NCBI GenBank assembly: GCA_947095535.1
Contig: OX352772.1
Location: forward strand, 230,189,196 to 230,253,195
DNA length: 64,000 bases
Direction: 5' to 3'
Source of the DNA: Poecilobothrus nobilitatus
Taxonomy: Eukaryota; Arthropoda; Insecta; Diptera; Dolichopodidae
Part shown: in pieces, positions 24,701-32,724 of the stretch
Position numbering within the stretch: the stretch's first letter is position 1
Layout of the letters: every line of letters begins with the position of its first letter
Notes under the pieces: generated by a model
Told to the model about the DNA's origin: nothing
The model's database searches: none
Seen by the model: only the letters and a program-made list of their open reading frames with translations
Translations under genes and position numbers: made by a program

Positions 24701-25574
24701 CACAAGTAAAAATATATTACTGTAGCTTTAATTTTTATATCTTGCAGAAGTAAAATGTGTACAGGTTCCTAAGTTGCAGGTGTTTAAAAATAGGAAATTT
24801 TCAATTTTTAAGCCCTAATATCTCATAAACAAGAAGTGGTCCAAAAAAATTTTCTGAGCAAACTTATACTAATTCTAAAAGTTCTTTCTTGCCTCAAAAT
24901 TTCAAGCCTCTATCTAGAAGCGTGCCGGAGTTATGAAAGTAGAAAAATCATGCGAAATTTGGTTTTCACATAACGGTAAATTTAAATACTAAATTAAAAA
25001 AGTTGTATAATTTTGGTATTAATTTACAAAGTTAAAAAAATACCTGTCGAATGACGTTTTCAGATTGAAAAAATCTTAAACAGAACATAAGATATACGCA
25101 TTTAAAAATAGGGCTTTTTCAAAGTTTAAGGGACTGTAGCTCCGTAATGGGTGGGGCTACATGAAAAAGTTGTTCTACAAAATTATTTTTTTTATGAGAC
25201 CTACCCATGGTTAATTTTTAAATTTTTTTTCTCTATCTGTAACGGTGTAGAAGTTTTGTAAACAGACGGACGGACGGACGGACAGAGTGAAACTAATAAG
25301 CACATTTTTTCAAAATATTTTTGGAAATGTGCTAAAAACTGCTGTAAAAAAATTAACTATAAATGACTACAGGAAATGTTTATTTGAAAATATTGTTTTA
25401 TATGGTAAAATGAATATTTTTAAGTCTAAATTACATACTATATATACACAATCATTAAATAAAATTGCTTTAAGTTCTTTAGATGATAAGAGATATATAG
25501 CCAATGATAACGTTAAAACTTTAGCTTGGGGTCATTATTCTATTCAAAATAATGAGCCATATATAGATATATAA
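21749..25574 (+). pseudogene. Polinton protein-primed DNA polymerase B, left arm, broken
   Basis: Starts with two C2H2-type fingers (CEYCGKQL...H, then CDRCNKTF). A deletion near 21905 removes the exonuclease motif I region that survives in the right arm. The frame at 22074-23099 has a CHICEKVF...VRDHCHLTGKY zinc motif and exonuclease motif FHNFSNYDAH, then an RGGIS motif. A TAA at 23097 replaces the Tyr codon present in the right arm. Frame 23100-23741 has motif A DANNLYGWAM and motif B NNAVYGKTMENV. A deletion of about 38 bases near 23727 shifts the frame. Then motif C YMDTDSF (about 23865), intact. After KKSKGIK the gene is interrupted at 24138-25339 by a foldback element and resumes with AVKKLTINDYRKCLF to 25574. 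A functional enzyme would replicate the linear element from a terminal protein; this copy cannot. Confidence 0.9.
24138..25339. mobile_element. Foldback/DINE-like insertion inside left polymerase gene
   Basis: Begins AAGGTAGAATGTAAACCAAC, has GCACATTTCCAAAA just inside, and ends TTTTTGGAAATGTGC followed by TAAAAAC. The (GGAC)n run lies at about 25266-25283. It separates polymerase residues KGIK from AVKK. The identical insertion at the mirror position (30086-31273) shows it was present before the arms were duplicated. Non-coding. Confidence 0.85.
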
Positions 25575-25739
25575 TAATTTTTACAAATAAAATCCAACTA
25601 AGAATAAAAATTTTCAAAATTTTGTAGATATCTGTAAAAAGTTTTACTAAACAAATTTAAAAATAAAATAATAAAAGAATAAAAAATAAAAAAAATAAAG
25701 AAATTTTATTTAGCAATAATATTATAATTATGAAAAGTT

Positions 25740-25985
25740 TTTGTAAAGTGACATTCAGTCCGATTCAGTCATAAAGATCCGATTCGGTCCTAAACATCCA
25801 AACTCCGATTCGGTCATAAAGGTCCGATTTAATCCTAAAAGTCCGAAGGTCCGATTCGATCATAAAGGTCCGAAGGCTCGATTCGGTTCTTGCTACTACC
25901 AAAAAGCTCCCTCCCCTAGTGGCAAGGGGCAAGGGGCAAATGGAAAGGCACCTTGGGGTAAAGGGGCCCCCGGACCGAAATTGTT
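25740..25985 (+). repeat. GGTCCGATTCGGTC repeats and G-rich tract, left arm
   Basis: Downstream of polymerase B, the phrase (G)TCCGATTCGGTC with spacers ATAAAG or CTAAACATCC recurs about six times in 140 bases. A purine-rich GGCAAGGGGCAAGGGGCAAA tract follows. The mirror copy is at 29350-29670. The same motif lies in both terminal repeats. The transcript end of polymerase B should lie in this gap. Confidence 0.8.
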
Positions 25986-26102
25986 TTGCAAAACGTCGTC
26001 GGAGGTTCTATCAGGTGATCCCTCTTTTTTTCCCTCTCTTTTCAAATCGTATTAGGTATAAATTAGAAGTTTTCAAGTTATTTTAATATAGTAAGACATA
26101 AA

Positions 26103-26600
26103 ATGAGCAGCAGGAAGGCAGTAGCTGATCTACAATTTATTGTTGGAAATAATAAGCAACATTTCTTGAAAGAATTTTCTTTTATAGCTGATGGGTCACT
26201 GATACCGATGCTGTTTATGTTTAAAGCACCTTATTCGTTTGAGGAGTTAAATAGTTATGTTAAACAACAAAATGAATTCAATAAAACGCAAATAAATGGA
26301 CTTGACTGGGATGATGGATTTATAGAATATTTAGAAATTAAAAATATTTTAAAGGAGCATTTAAATTCATTCGATCTCGTTTACGTAAAGGGGTACCAGA
26401 AAAAGGAATTTTTAGATAAATTTGTTTCCAGTTCAGTAGAAGTTATCAATTTAGATAATGACATTCCATCTCTTCAGAAACTAAGGAATTTCACAACCAT
26501 TTGCCCTCACCATAACATTACTAAAAATTTAAAAAGATGTGCTGTAAAAAATAGTATGAATTTATATATGTATTTAATAAAAGAAAATAAATGGTTTTAA
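26103..26600 (+). CDS. Polinton 165-aa protein, left-arm copy
   Basis: Intact frame from MSSRKAVADLQF. Family seen as an uncharacterised gene of insect Polintons; I do not know its function. Features: an N-terminal block (DLQFIVGNN, then FLKEFSFIADGS), a GLDWDDGFIEYL block (about residues 60-72), LVYVKGYQKKEFLDKF (about 92-107), then a Cys/His region ICPHHNITKNLKRCAVKN near the C-terminus that could bind metal. No signal peptide or membrane segment. It converges on the MEQPT gene, 16 bases between stops. The mirror copy at 28785-29282 differs at about five residues. A divergent paralogue sits in the centre (27659-28025). Confidence 0.7.
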   Translation: MSSRKAVADLQFIVGNNKQHFLKEFSFIADGSLIPMLFMFKAPYSFEELNSYVKQQNEFNKTQINGLDWDDGFIEYLEIKNILKEHLNSFDLVYVKGYQKKEFLDKFVSSSVEVINLDNDIPSLQKLRNFTTICPHHNITKNLKRCAVKNSMNLYMYLIKENKWF

Positions 26601-26616
26601 AAAATTTTTGTTTTAT

Positions 26617-27176
26617 TTATTGTTGACAAGATATTTTTGCTGACAAAAACATAGGTATTTCATAAAATAGCCTGGAATAGTTACACTGAGCTATGTGTAA
26701 ATTCATTGGAATGTAGAAATCTTCTTGTTCCAATCTTAGTTTATTTTTTTCAATACATCTCTCAAAATATTTGAATACATATTCTCGTATATTTAGTTCA
26801 GCTCCATTGTTATATGACATCACTGCTTGTATAAAATCTAGCATAAGACAAAAACGGGTGTACTCATCTAGCTGCAAGGTAAGTTTTTTAGTGCGCTCAG
26901 CAAGATTAAATGTTAGCGAAAATCCTTTTGAATTTAATTTTGCTGGATTGTTTTTAAAATCGTCAAAAAATGTATACCACTCCAAATAATTCATTTCGCT
27001 TATGACTTTGTTTTGTCGTTGGAAAATTATTGATGCAGCAAAATTTTCAATATTAAATCCAATTTGAATTTTTATGGTTTGTTTTTATCCAAAAAATAAA
27101 TATAGCTTAATAAAAGGTTTTGCGCTGGCTTACCTTTTTGTGTTTCAAATACTTCCGACTTTGTTGGTTGCTCCAT
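26617..27176 (-). pseudogene. Polinton MEQPT gene, left copy with an A-run frameshift
   Basis: From an ATG at 27176 the minus strand reads MEQPTKSEVFETQKGKPAQ..., continuing to about 27082, where a run of five A (six in the right-arm copy) shifts the frame into a stop. The conserved remainder reads on from about 27080, with its own Met at 26994 (MNYLEWYTFFDDF...), to 26617. The intact gene would give about 185 residues. Function not recognised; mixed strand/helix pattern, no zinc motif, no membrane segment. It follows the protease on the same strand with a 34-base gap, so it probably belongs to the capsid/protease expression unit. AAAAAGGTAAGCC at about 27132 looks like a splice donor but the frame is open through it. 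Confidence 0.65.
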
Positions 27177-27210
27177 TGTTTTTTTTTTGTTTTAACTGAT
27201 GAATTCTATT

Positions 27211-27696
27211 TTAGAATTTTATATTTATAGTTTTTCCTCCGCATTTTTTAAAAATTTTTTGAAATAATCCTTGTATTTTTTTATCGTTTTTAAGTGGGGA
27301 TGATGTGTCGAATAAATTAAGAAAATATTTTATGCTTTTACAGGAACTTCGCATCCATAGATATACACAACAATAATGTCCGCAAACAGATGTTAAATTA
27401 CTTTGTAATCGCTTATTGTTGAAAACAAAACATTTCGATTGATTTTGTAAAACTTTTATAATCTCATTGTGAAATGGCGGATTTCCAAATGAATCAAAAT
27501 ACTCTGCACACCCTTGAACTGGAACAAATATTGCTAACCAATGTGTTGCCTTTTCATTAGAAGTATCAGTATTTACCACCAAAATACTAGGTTTTGAAAC
27601 TTGTTTTGGCAATTGATTAAGAGCATAGACACCTCTAAATATTTTATGGGTTAAGTTATTACATTTCAGCACCCTGGAAATCTGAAGTGTATTCAT
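27211..27696 (-). CDS. Polinton adenain-like cysteine protease (PRO)
   Basis: Starting at the ATG at 27696 (MNTLQISRVLKC) the frame gives 161 residues and is open to the stop. It shows the order of the adenovirus-type (C5/C48 Ulp1-like) proteases: FRGVYALNQLP near residue 20, catalytic His at about residue 52 (THWLAIF), acidic residue at about 68 (AEYFDSFG) and catalytic Cys at about 105 in SVCGHYC. In Polintons this enzyme is thought to mature capsid proteins. An upstream Met at 27720 is possible, but the inner Met fits family start sites. The gene overlaps the preceding frame by about 38 bases and is read with the capsid fragment upstream. It is single-copy in the element centre and all catalytic positions look intact. 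Confidence 0.88.
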   Translation of the reverse strand: MNTLQISRVLKCNNLTHKIFRGVYALNQLPKQVSKPSILVVNTDTSNEKATHWLAIFVPVQGCAEYFDSFGNPPFHNEIIKVLQNQSKCFVFNNKRLQSNLTSVCGHYCCVYLWMRSSCKSIKYFLNLFDTSSPLKNDKKIQGLFQKIFKKCGGKTINIKF

Positions 27697-28025
27697 TATC
27701 TTGCAAACGGGAAATATCAATTAGTCGAGTATTTCCTCGTACAAATGTTGTTAAAAATTCTGCTTTAAGTTTTCCATTTGTTAAGACTATATCGAATTTT
27801 TCAAGCAAATTTATTAAGTTATTAGTTATTTTTTCGTTATCGATATGTCCAAAAGAGTAATTCTCAATATCTGTTTTTTTCGAATCTCTGACAGGAAGTT
27901 TATACTTTAATTCTTTTACAATAGTTTTACATTTTTCTTTTATACCAGCCACAGCAATATTTTTTTACAAATATTGTATTATTATCGTCCGTACAGAACG
28001 ATAAATCTACTAGAGCACATGTCAT
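27659..28025 (-). pseudogene. Divergent paralogue of the 165-aa protein, frameshifted
   Basis: An ATG at 28025 opens a frame with VDLSFCTDDNNTIFVKK, parallel to ADLQFIVGNN...FLKEF at the start of the 165-aa protein. A run of seven A near 27961-27968 shifts the frame. The continuation at 27952-27659 carries DIVLTNGKLKAEFLTTF and LIDISRLQDN, parallel to DLVYVKGYQKKEFLDKF and VINLDNDIPS. The C-terminal Cys/His block is not seen. It starts 36 bases after the capsid stop codon, a spacing that suggests the same transcript. Function unknown; the relation to the 165-aa gene is my own residue-by-residue reading. Confidence 0.6.
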
Positions 28026-28061
28026 TTTGAAATGAATAGAGATGGTTCACTAAACTTCCTT

Positions 28062-28260
28062 TTATATGTTCAAGTAGACGTTACGATTTTTATCAATTTC
28101 GATATTAGTATCGAATTCTGCAAATACAATACAAGTTAATGTTGAAGTTAATGGAGAGCTGAGTCTTGCTTCAATCTTTACTACTCCCTGGTTTAATAAA
28201 CTCTGACATGTATCTGTTCCCGAGCCATCTGGTGATAAATCAAAAGCCAGTATAGCCAGC
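28062..28260 (-). pseudogene. C-terminal fragment of the Polinton major capsid protein (probable)
   Basis: On the minus strand the last roughly 65 codons before a TAA at 28062-28064 read LAFDLSPDGSG, then KIEARLSSPL, then IVFAEFDTNIEIDKNRNVY. This pattern (AFDL(T/S)PD ... EFDxxIEIDxxRNV at the extreme C-terminus) is what I know from the major capsid (double jelly-roll) proteins of insect Polintons; the identification is from memory of the motif, without alignment. The rest of the protein is missing: upstream the sequence runs into the right arm at about 28255-28290. The fragment shows that the ancestral element had a capsid gene ahead of the protease. Confidence 0.6.
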
Positions 28261-28768
28261 GCAAAACCTTTTATTAAGCTATATTTATTTTTTGGATAAA
28301 AAACAAACCATAAAAATTCAAATTGGATTTAATATTGAAAATTTTTCTCCATCAATAATTTTCCAACGGCAAAACAAAGTCATAAGCGAAATGAATTATT
28401 TGGAGTGGTATACATTTTTTGACGATTTTAAAAACAGTCCAGCAAAATTAAATTCAAAAGGATTTTCGCTAACATTTAATCTTGCTGAGCGCACTAAAAA
28501 ACTTACCTTGCAGCTAGATGAGTACACCCGTTTTTGTCTTATGCTAGATTTTATACAAGCAGTGATGTCATATAACAATGGAGCTGAACTAAATATACGA
28601 GAATATGTATTCAAATATTTTGAGAGATGTATTGAAAAAAATAAACTAAGATTGGAACAAGAAGATTTCTACATTCCAATGAATTTACACATAGCTCAGT
28701 GTAACTATTCCAGACTATTTTATGAAATACCTATGTTTTTGTCAGCAAAAATATCTTGTCAACAATAA
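28255..28768 (+). pseudogene. Polinton MEQPT gene, right copy, 5' truncated at the arm junction
   Basis: Same protein as the left copy but with the six-A run intact, so the frame is open from about 28258 to 28768 (SYIYFLDKKQTIKIQIGF, MNYLEWYTFFDDF). The first 14-16 codons including the ATG are replaced by centre sequence, and an in-frame TAG lies immediately upstream of the junction. Translation could only begin at an internal ATG (28391) or an alternative codon. It differs from the left copy at a few residues (for example SPAKL against NPAKL). Confidence 0.65.
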
Positions 28769-28784
28769 ATAAAACAAATATTTT

Positions 28785-29282
28785 TTAAAACCATTTATTT
28801 TCTTTTTTTAAATACATATATAAATTCATACAATTTTTTACAGCACATCTTTTTAAATTTTTAGTAATGTTATGGTGAGGGCAAATGGTTGTGAAATTCC
28901 TTAGTTTCTGAAGAGATGGAATGTCATTATCTAAATTGATAACTTCTACTGAACTGGAAACAAATTTATCTAAAAATTCCTTTTTCTGGTACCCCTTTAC
29001 GTAAACGAGATCGAATGAATTTAAATGCTCCTTTAAAATATTTTTGATTTCTAAATATTTTATAAATCCATCATCCCAATCAAGTCCATTTATTTGCGTT
29101 TTATTGAATTCATTTTGTTGTTTAACATAACTATTTAACTCCTCAAACGAATAAGGTGCTTTAAACATAAACAGCATCGGTATCAGTGACCCATCAGCTA
29201 TCAAAGAAAATTCTTTCAAGAAATATTGCTTATTATTTCCAACAATAAATTGTAGATCAGCTACTGCCTTCCTGCTGCTCAT
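28785..29282 (-). CDS. Polinton 165-aa protein, right-arm copy
   Basis: Mirror copy of the gene at 26103-26600: same length, same ATG, about five amino-acid differences (Y for H and L for F in the N-terminal block, K for E near residue 70, C for S and K for I near the end). The GLDWDDGF, YVKGYQKKEF and CPHHNITKNLKRC blocks are kept. Both copies remaining open while the polymerases are broken may be chance, given the short length. Function not known. Confidence 0.7.
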   Translation of the reverse strand: MSSRKAVADLQFIVGNNKQYFLKEFSLIADGSLIPMLFMFKAPYSFEELNSYVKQQNEFNKTQINGLDWDDGFIKYLEIKNILKEHLNSFDLVYVKGYQKKEFLDKFVSSSVEVINLDNDIPSLQKLRNFTTICPHHNITKNLKRCAVKNCMNLYMYLKKENKWF

Positions 29283-29349
29283 TTTATGTCTTACTATATT
29301 AAAATAACTTGGAAACCTCTAATTTATACCTAATACGATTTGAAAAGAG

Positions 29350-29670
29350 AGGGAAAAAAAGAGGGATCACCTGATAGAACCTCCGACGACGTTTTGCAAA
29401 ACAATTTCGGCCCGGGGGCCCCTTTACCACAAGGATCCTTGCCATTTGCCCATTTGCCCATTGCCTCTTGCCCCTTGCCTCTTTCCCCTTGCCCCTTGCC
29501 CCTTGCCACTAGGGGAGGGAGCTTTTTGGTAGTAGCAAGGACCGAATCGGACCTTTATGACCGAATCGGACCTTCGACTTTTAGGATTAAATCGGACCTT
29601 TATGACCGAATCGGAATTTGGATGTTTAGGACCGAATCGGATCTTTATGACTGAATCGGACTGAATGTCA
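29350..29670 (-). repeat. GGTCCGATTCGGTC repeats and G/C-rich tract, right arm
   Basis: Inverted counterpart of 25740-25985: CTTGCCCCTTGCCCCTTGCC tract at about 29450-29510, then repeated GACCGAATCGGACCTTTATG units to 29670. The number of CCCCTTG units differs between arms, as expected of a slippage-prone tract. An open frame at 29340-29654 is a reading of this repeat and not a gene. Confidence 0.8.
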
Positions 29671-30085
29671 CTTTACAAAAACTTTTCATAATTATAATAT
29701 TATTGCTAAATAAAATTTCTTTATTTTTTTTATTTTTTCTTTTATTATTTTATTTTTAAATTTGTTTAGTAAAACTTTTTACAGATATCTACAAAATTTT
29801 GAAAATTTTTATTCTTAGTTGGATTTTATTCGTAAACATTATTACATATCTATATATGGCTCATTATTTTGAATAGAATAATGACCCCAAGCTAAAGTTT
29901 TAACGTTATCATTGGCTATATATCTCTTATCATCTAAAGAACTTAAAGCAATTTTATTTAATGACTGTGTATATATAGTATGTAATTTAGACTTAAAAAT
30001 ATTCATTTTACCATATAAAACAATATTTTCAAATAAACATTTCCTATAGTCATTTATAGTTAATTTTTTTACAGCAGTTTTTAGT

Positions 30086-31273
30086 ACATTTCCAAAAAAA
30101 TTTTGAAAAAAAGTGCTTATTAGTTTCACTCTGTCCGTCCGTCCGTCCGTCTGTTTACAAAACTTCTACACCGTTACAGATAGAGAAAAAAAATTTTAAC
30201 CATGGATAGGTCTCATAAAAAAAATAATTTTGTGGAACAACTTTTTCATGTAGCCCCACCCATTACGGAGCTACAGTCCCTCAAACTTTGAAAAAGCCCT
30301 ATTTTTAAATGCATATATCTTATGTTCTGTTTAAGATTTTTTCAATCTGAAAACTTCATTCGACAGGTATTTTTTTTAACTTTGTAAATTAATACCAAAA
30401 TTATACAACTTTTTTAATTTAGTATTTAAATTTACCGTTATGTGAAAACCAAATTTCGCATGATTTTTCTACTTTCATAACTCCGGCACGCTTCTAGATA
30501 GAGGCTTGAAATTTTGAGGCAAGAAAGAACTTTTAGAATTAGTATAAGTTTGCTCAGAAAATTTTTTTGGACCACTTCTTGTTTATGAGATATTAGGGCT
30601 TAAAAATTGAAAATTTCCTATTTTTAAACACCTGCAACTTAGGAACCTGTACACATTTTACTTCTGCAAGATATAAAAATTAAAGCTACAGTAATATATT
30701 TTTACTTGTGTTAAAGGTTTATTTTAGTAGTAGAGGGTTCCAAAGTTGCAGCTCTTCAAAATTTCGAAAAAGCCCCATTGTCAGAAGTATATATCTCAGG
30801 CTCTGCGTAATAGTTTTGCAATCTAAAACCACCAGAAGATCGAAAATTTTATTATCTATATAAAACAATATCAAAATTATGTAATATTTTCTAATTTACT
30901 ATTTAAATTTACCGTTATCTGAAAACCACATTTTGCATGAAATTTCTTGGTGGCGCCCCCTCTTTAAGAGTTATTACGCCTCAAAAATTGAAAATTTGCT
31001 ATATTTAGACACCTGTAACTTAGGCACCTATAAACATTTTTCTTCGGCAAGACATGAAAATTAAAGGTTCAATAATATATTTTTATGTGTGTTAACGGCT
31101 TTCCTTAGTTATATAGTATTCCGGAGTTACGGCCCCTCAAAATTTCGAAAATGTCATATTTTCACGTTTTTTCTTATTACATGAAATTTTCAAATTTTTG
31201 TGCAAGTCACAATTCTAAACATTGAGTTTTGGAAATGTGCGTTTTTAAAAACCGTTGGTTTACATTCTACCTT
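30086..31273. mobile_element. Foldback/DINE-like insertion inside right polymerase gene
   Basis: Inverted twin of 24138-25339, at the identical codon of the polymerase gene, with the same termini (GTACATTTCCAAAAAAATTT at 30086 and AAACCGTTGGTTTACATTC at the other end). The (GTCC)n run lies at about 30132-30150. Being in both arms, it marks an insertion older than the arm duplication. Confidence 0.85.
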
Positions 31274-31404
31274 GTTTTTATACCTTTACTTTTTTTTATA
31301 ATTTTATTAGGCAAAATATCGAATAAGTACATTTTTGATCTAAGTCCTATAAATTCTTTCACAATTTTTCCATTACTTTCATCTTTAAATAAACCAATCA
31401 TTTT

Positions 31405-32724
31405 TATACCCTAGACATTAAGTATAGGGTATATTAACTTTGGTATGGTGTTTGTAACCACCAAAAGGAAGCGAGTTAGGTATAGACGTGTATATATATT
31501 CTGAATCAGGATCACCGCCGGAGTCGATTTAGCGATGTCCGTGCGTACGCACGATAACTCAAAAAGTAATGATGCTATCTTGATGAAATTTATTCTGTAG
31601 GTTAACAATGATTAAGGTAAGGCGGGGATTGTAAATGGGCGAAATCGGACCATGCGTTCGAGTACCTCCCATACAACTTCCAAAACCTAATACGCATATT
31701 TTCGAAATTAATAAAGATAGAAACTTAAAATTTTGTGCGAGGGTGTGTTTTTCTGAATCCCTGATATCCCCAAAATTTGAGATGGATTGGTGGAGCTGTT
31801 CAGGTACCTCCCATACAACTCCCAAAACCGAACATGCATATCTTCGAAATTAATAAAGATAGGAACTTCAAATTTGATACGAGGGTGCTGTTTCCTAAAT
31901 CCCTGATTTGCCTAAAATTTTAGATGAATTGGAGTGGTCGTTCGGGTACCTCCCATACAACTCCCAAAACCGAACAAGCATATCTTCGAAATTAATAAAG
32001 GCAGAAACTTCAAATTTGGTAGAAGTGTGTTGTTTCCTAAATCCCTGATTTGTCCAAAATTTAAGATGAATTAGAATGGTTGTTCGGGTATCTGCCACAC
32101 AACTCCTAAGACCAAACAAGCATATCTTCGAAATTAATAAATATATAAAAATTTTGTGCGAGGGTGTGTTTTTCTGAATCCCTGATATCCCCAAAATTTG
32201 AGATGAATTGGTGGAGCTGTTCGGGTACCCCCCATACAAATCCCAAAACCGAACATGCATATCTTCGAAATTAATAAAGATAGGAACTTCAAATTTGATA
32301 AGAGGGTGCTGTTTCCTAAATCCCTGATTTGTCCAAAATTTAAGATGAATTAGAATGGTTGTTCGGGTATCTGCCACACAACTCCTAAGACCAAACAAGC
32401 ATATCTTCGAAATTAATAAATATATAAACTTGAAATTTGATATAAGAATGTTGTACCCTGTTGATGTCTCTAAAATTTGAGATGAATTGGTGTGGTGGTC
32501 CGCGTGCCTTCACACACTTCCCAAGACCTAACAATCATATTTTCGAATTTAATAAAGATAGAAACCTGAAATTTTGTACAAAGGTTGTAACAGCATTTAT
32601 TTTTTTTAGCTTGTATTAAATACCTAACTAAAATAACTTATGGATTTTTAATTTAATTTGAATGTTTTAGGTGTAGGGTATAAATAAGTCGGTTGCATCG
32701 ACTTACTGTTATTTTTACTTGTTT
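31405..32724 (+). mobile_element. DINE-1-like element in right arm only
   Basis: Starts TTATACCCTAGACATTAAGT, has the head, GTCGATTTAGCGATGTCCGT and tandem units of the copy at 12706-13889, and ends GTGTAGGGTATAAATAAGTC then GACTTACTGTTATTTTTACT. ATTAATAAAG recurs at 31707, 31849, 31991, about 32133, about 32270 and about 32412, mostly 142 apart. It splits polymerase codons that are contiguous in the left arm (near 24005), flanked by T runs. The GTCC microsatellite is shortened to a single unit here. Confidence 0.85.

Noticed and set aside
29340..29654. Open frame of 104 codons read as a proline/leucine-rich protein
   Set aside because: It translates the CCCCTTG tract and the CCGATTCGG repeats of the Polinton; the mirror region at 25740-25985 is not open and no family resemblance is seen.
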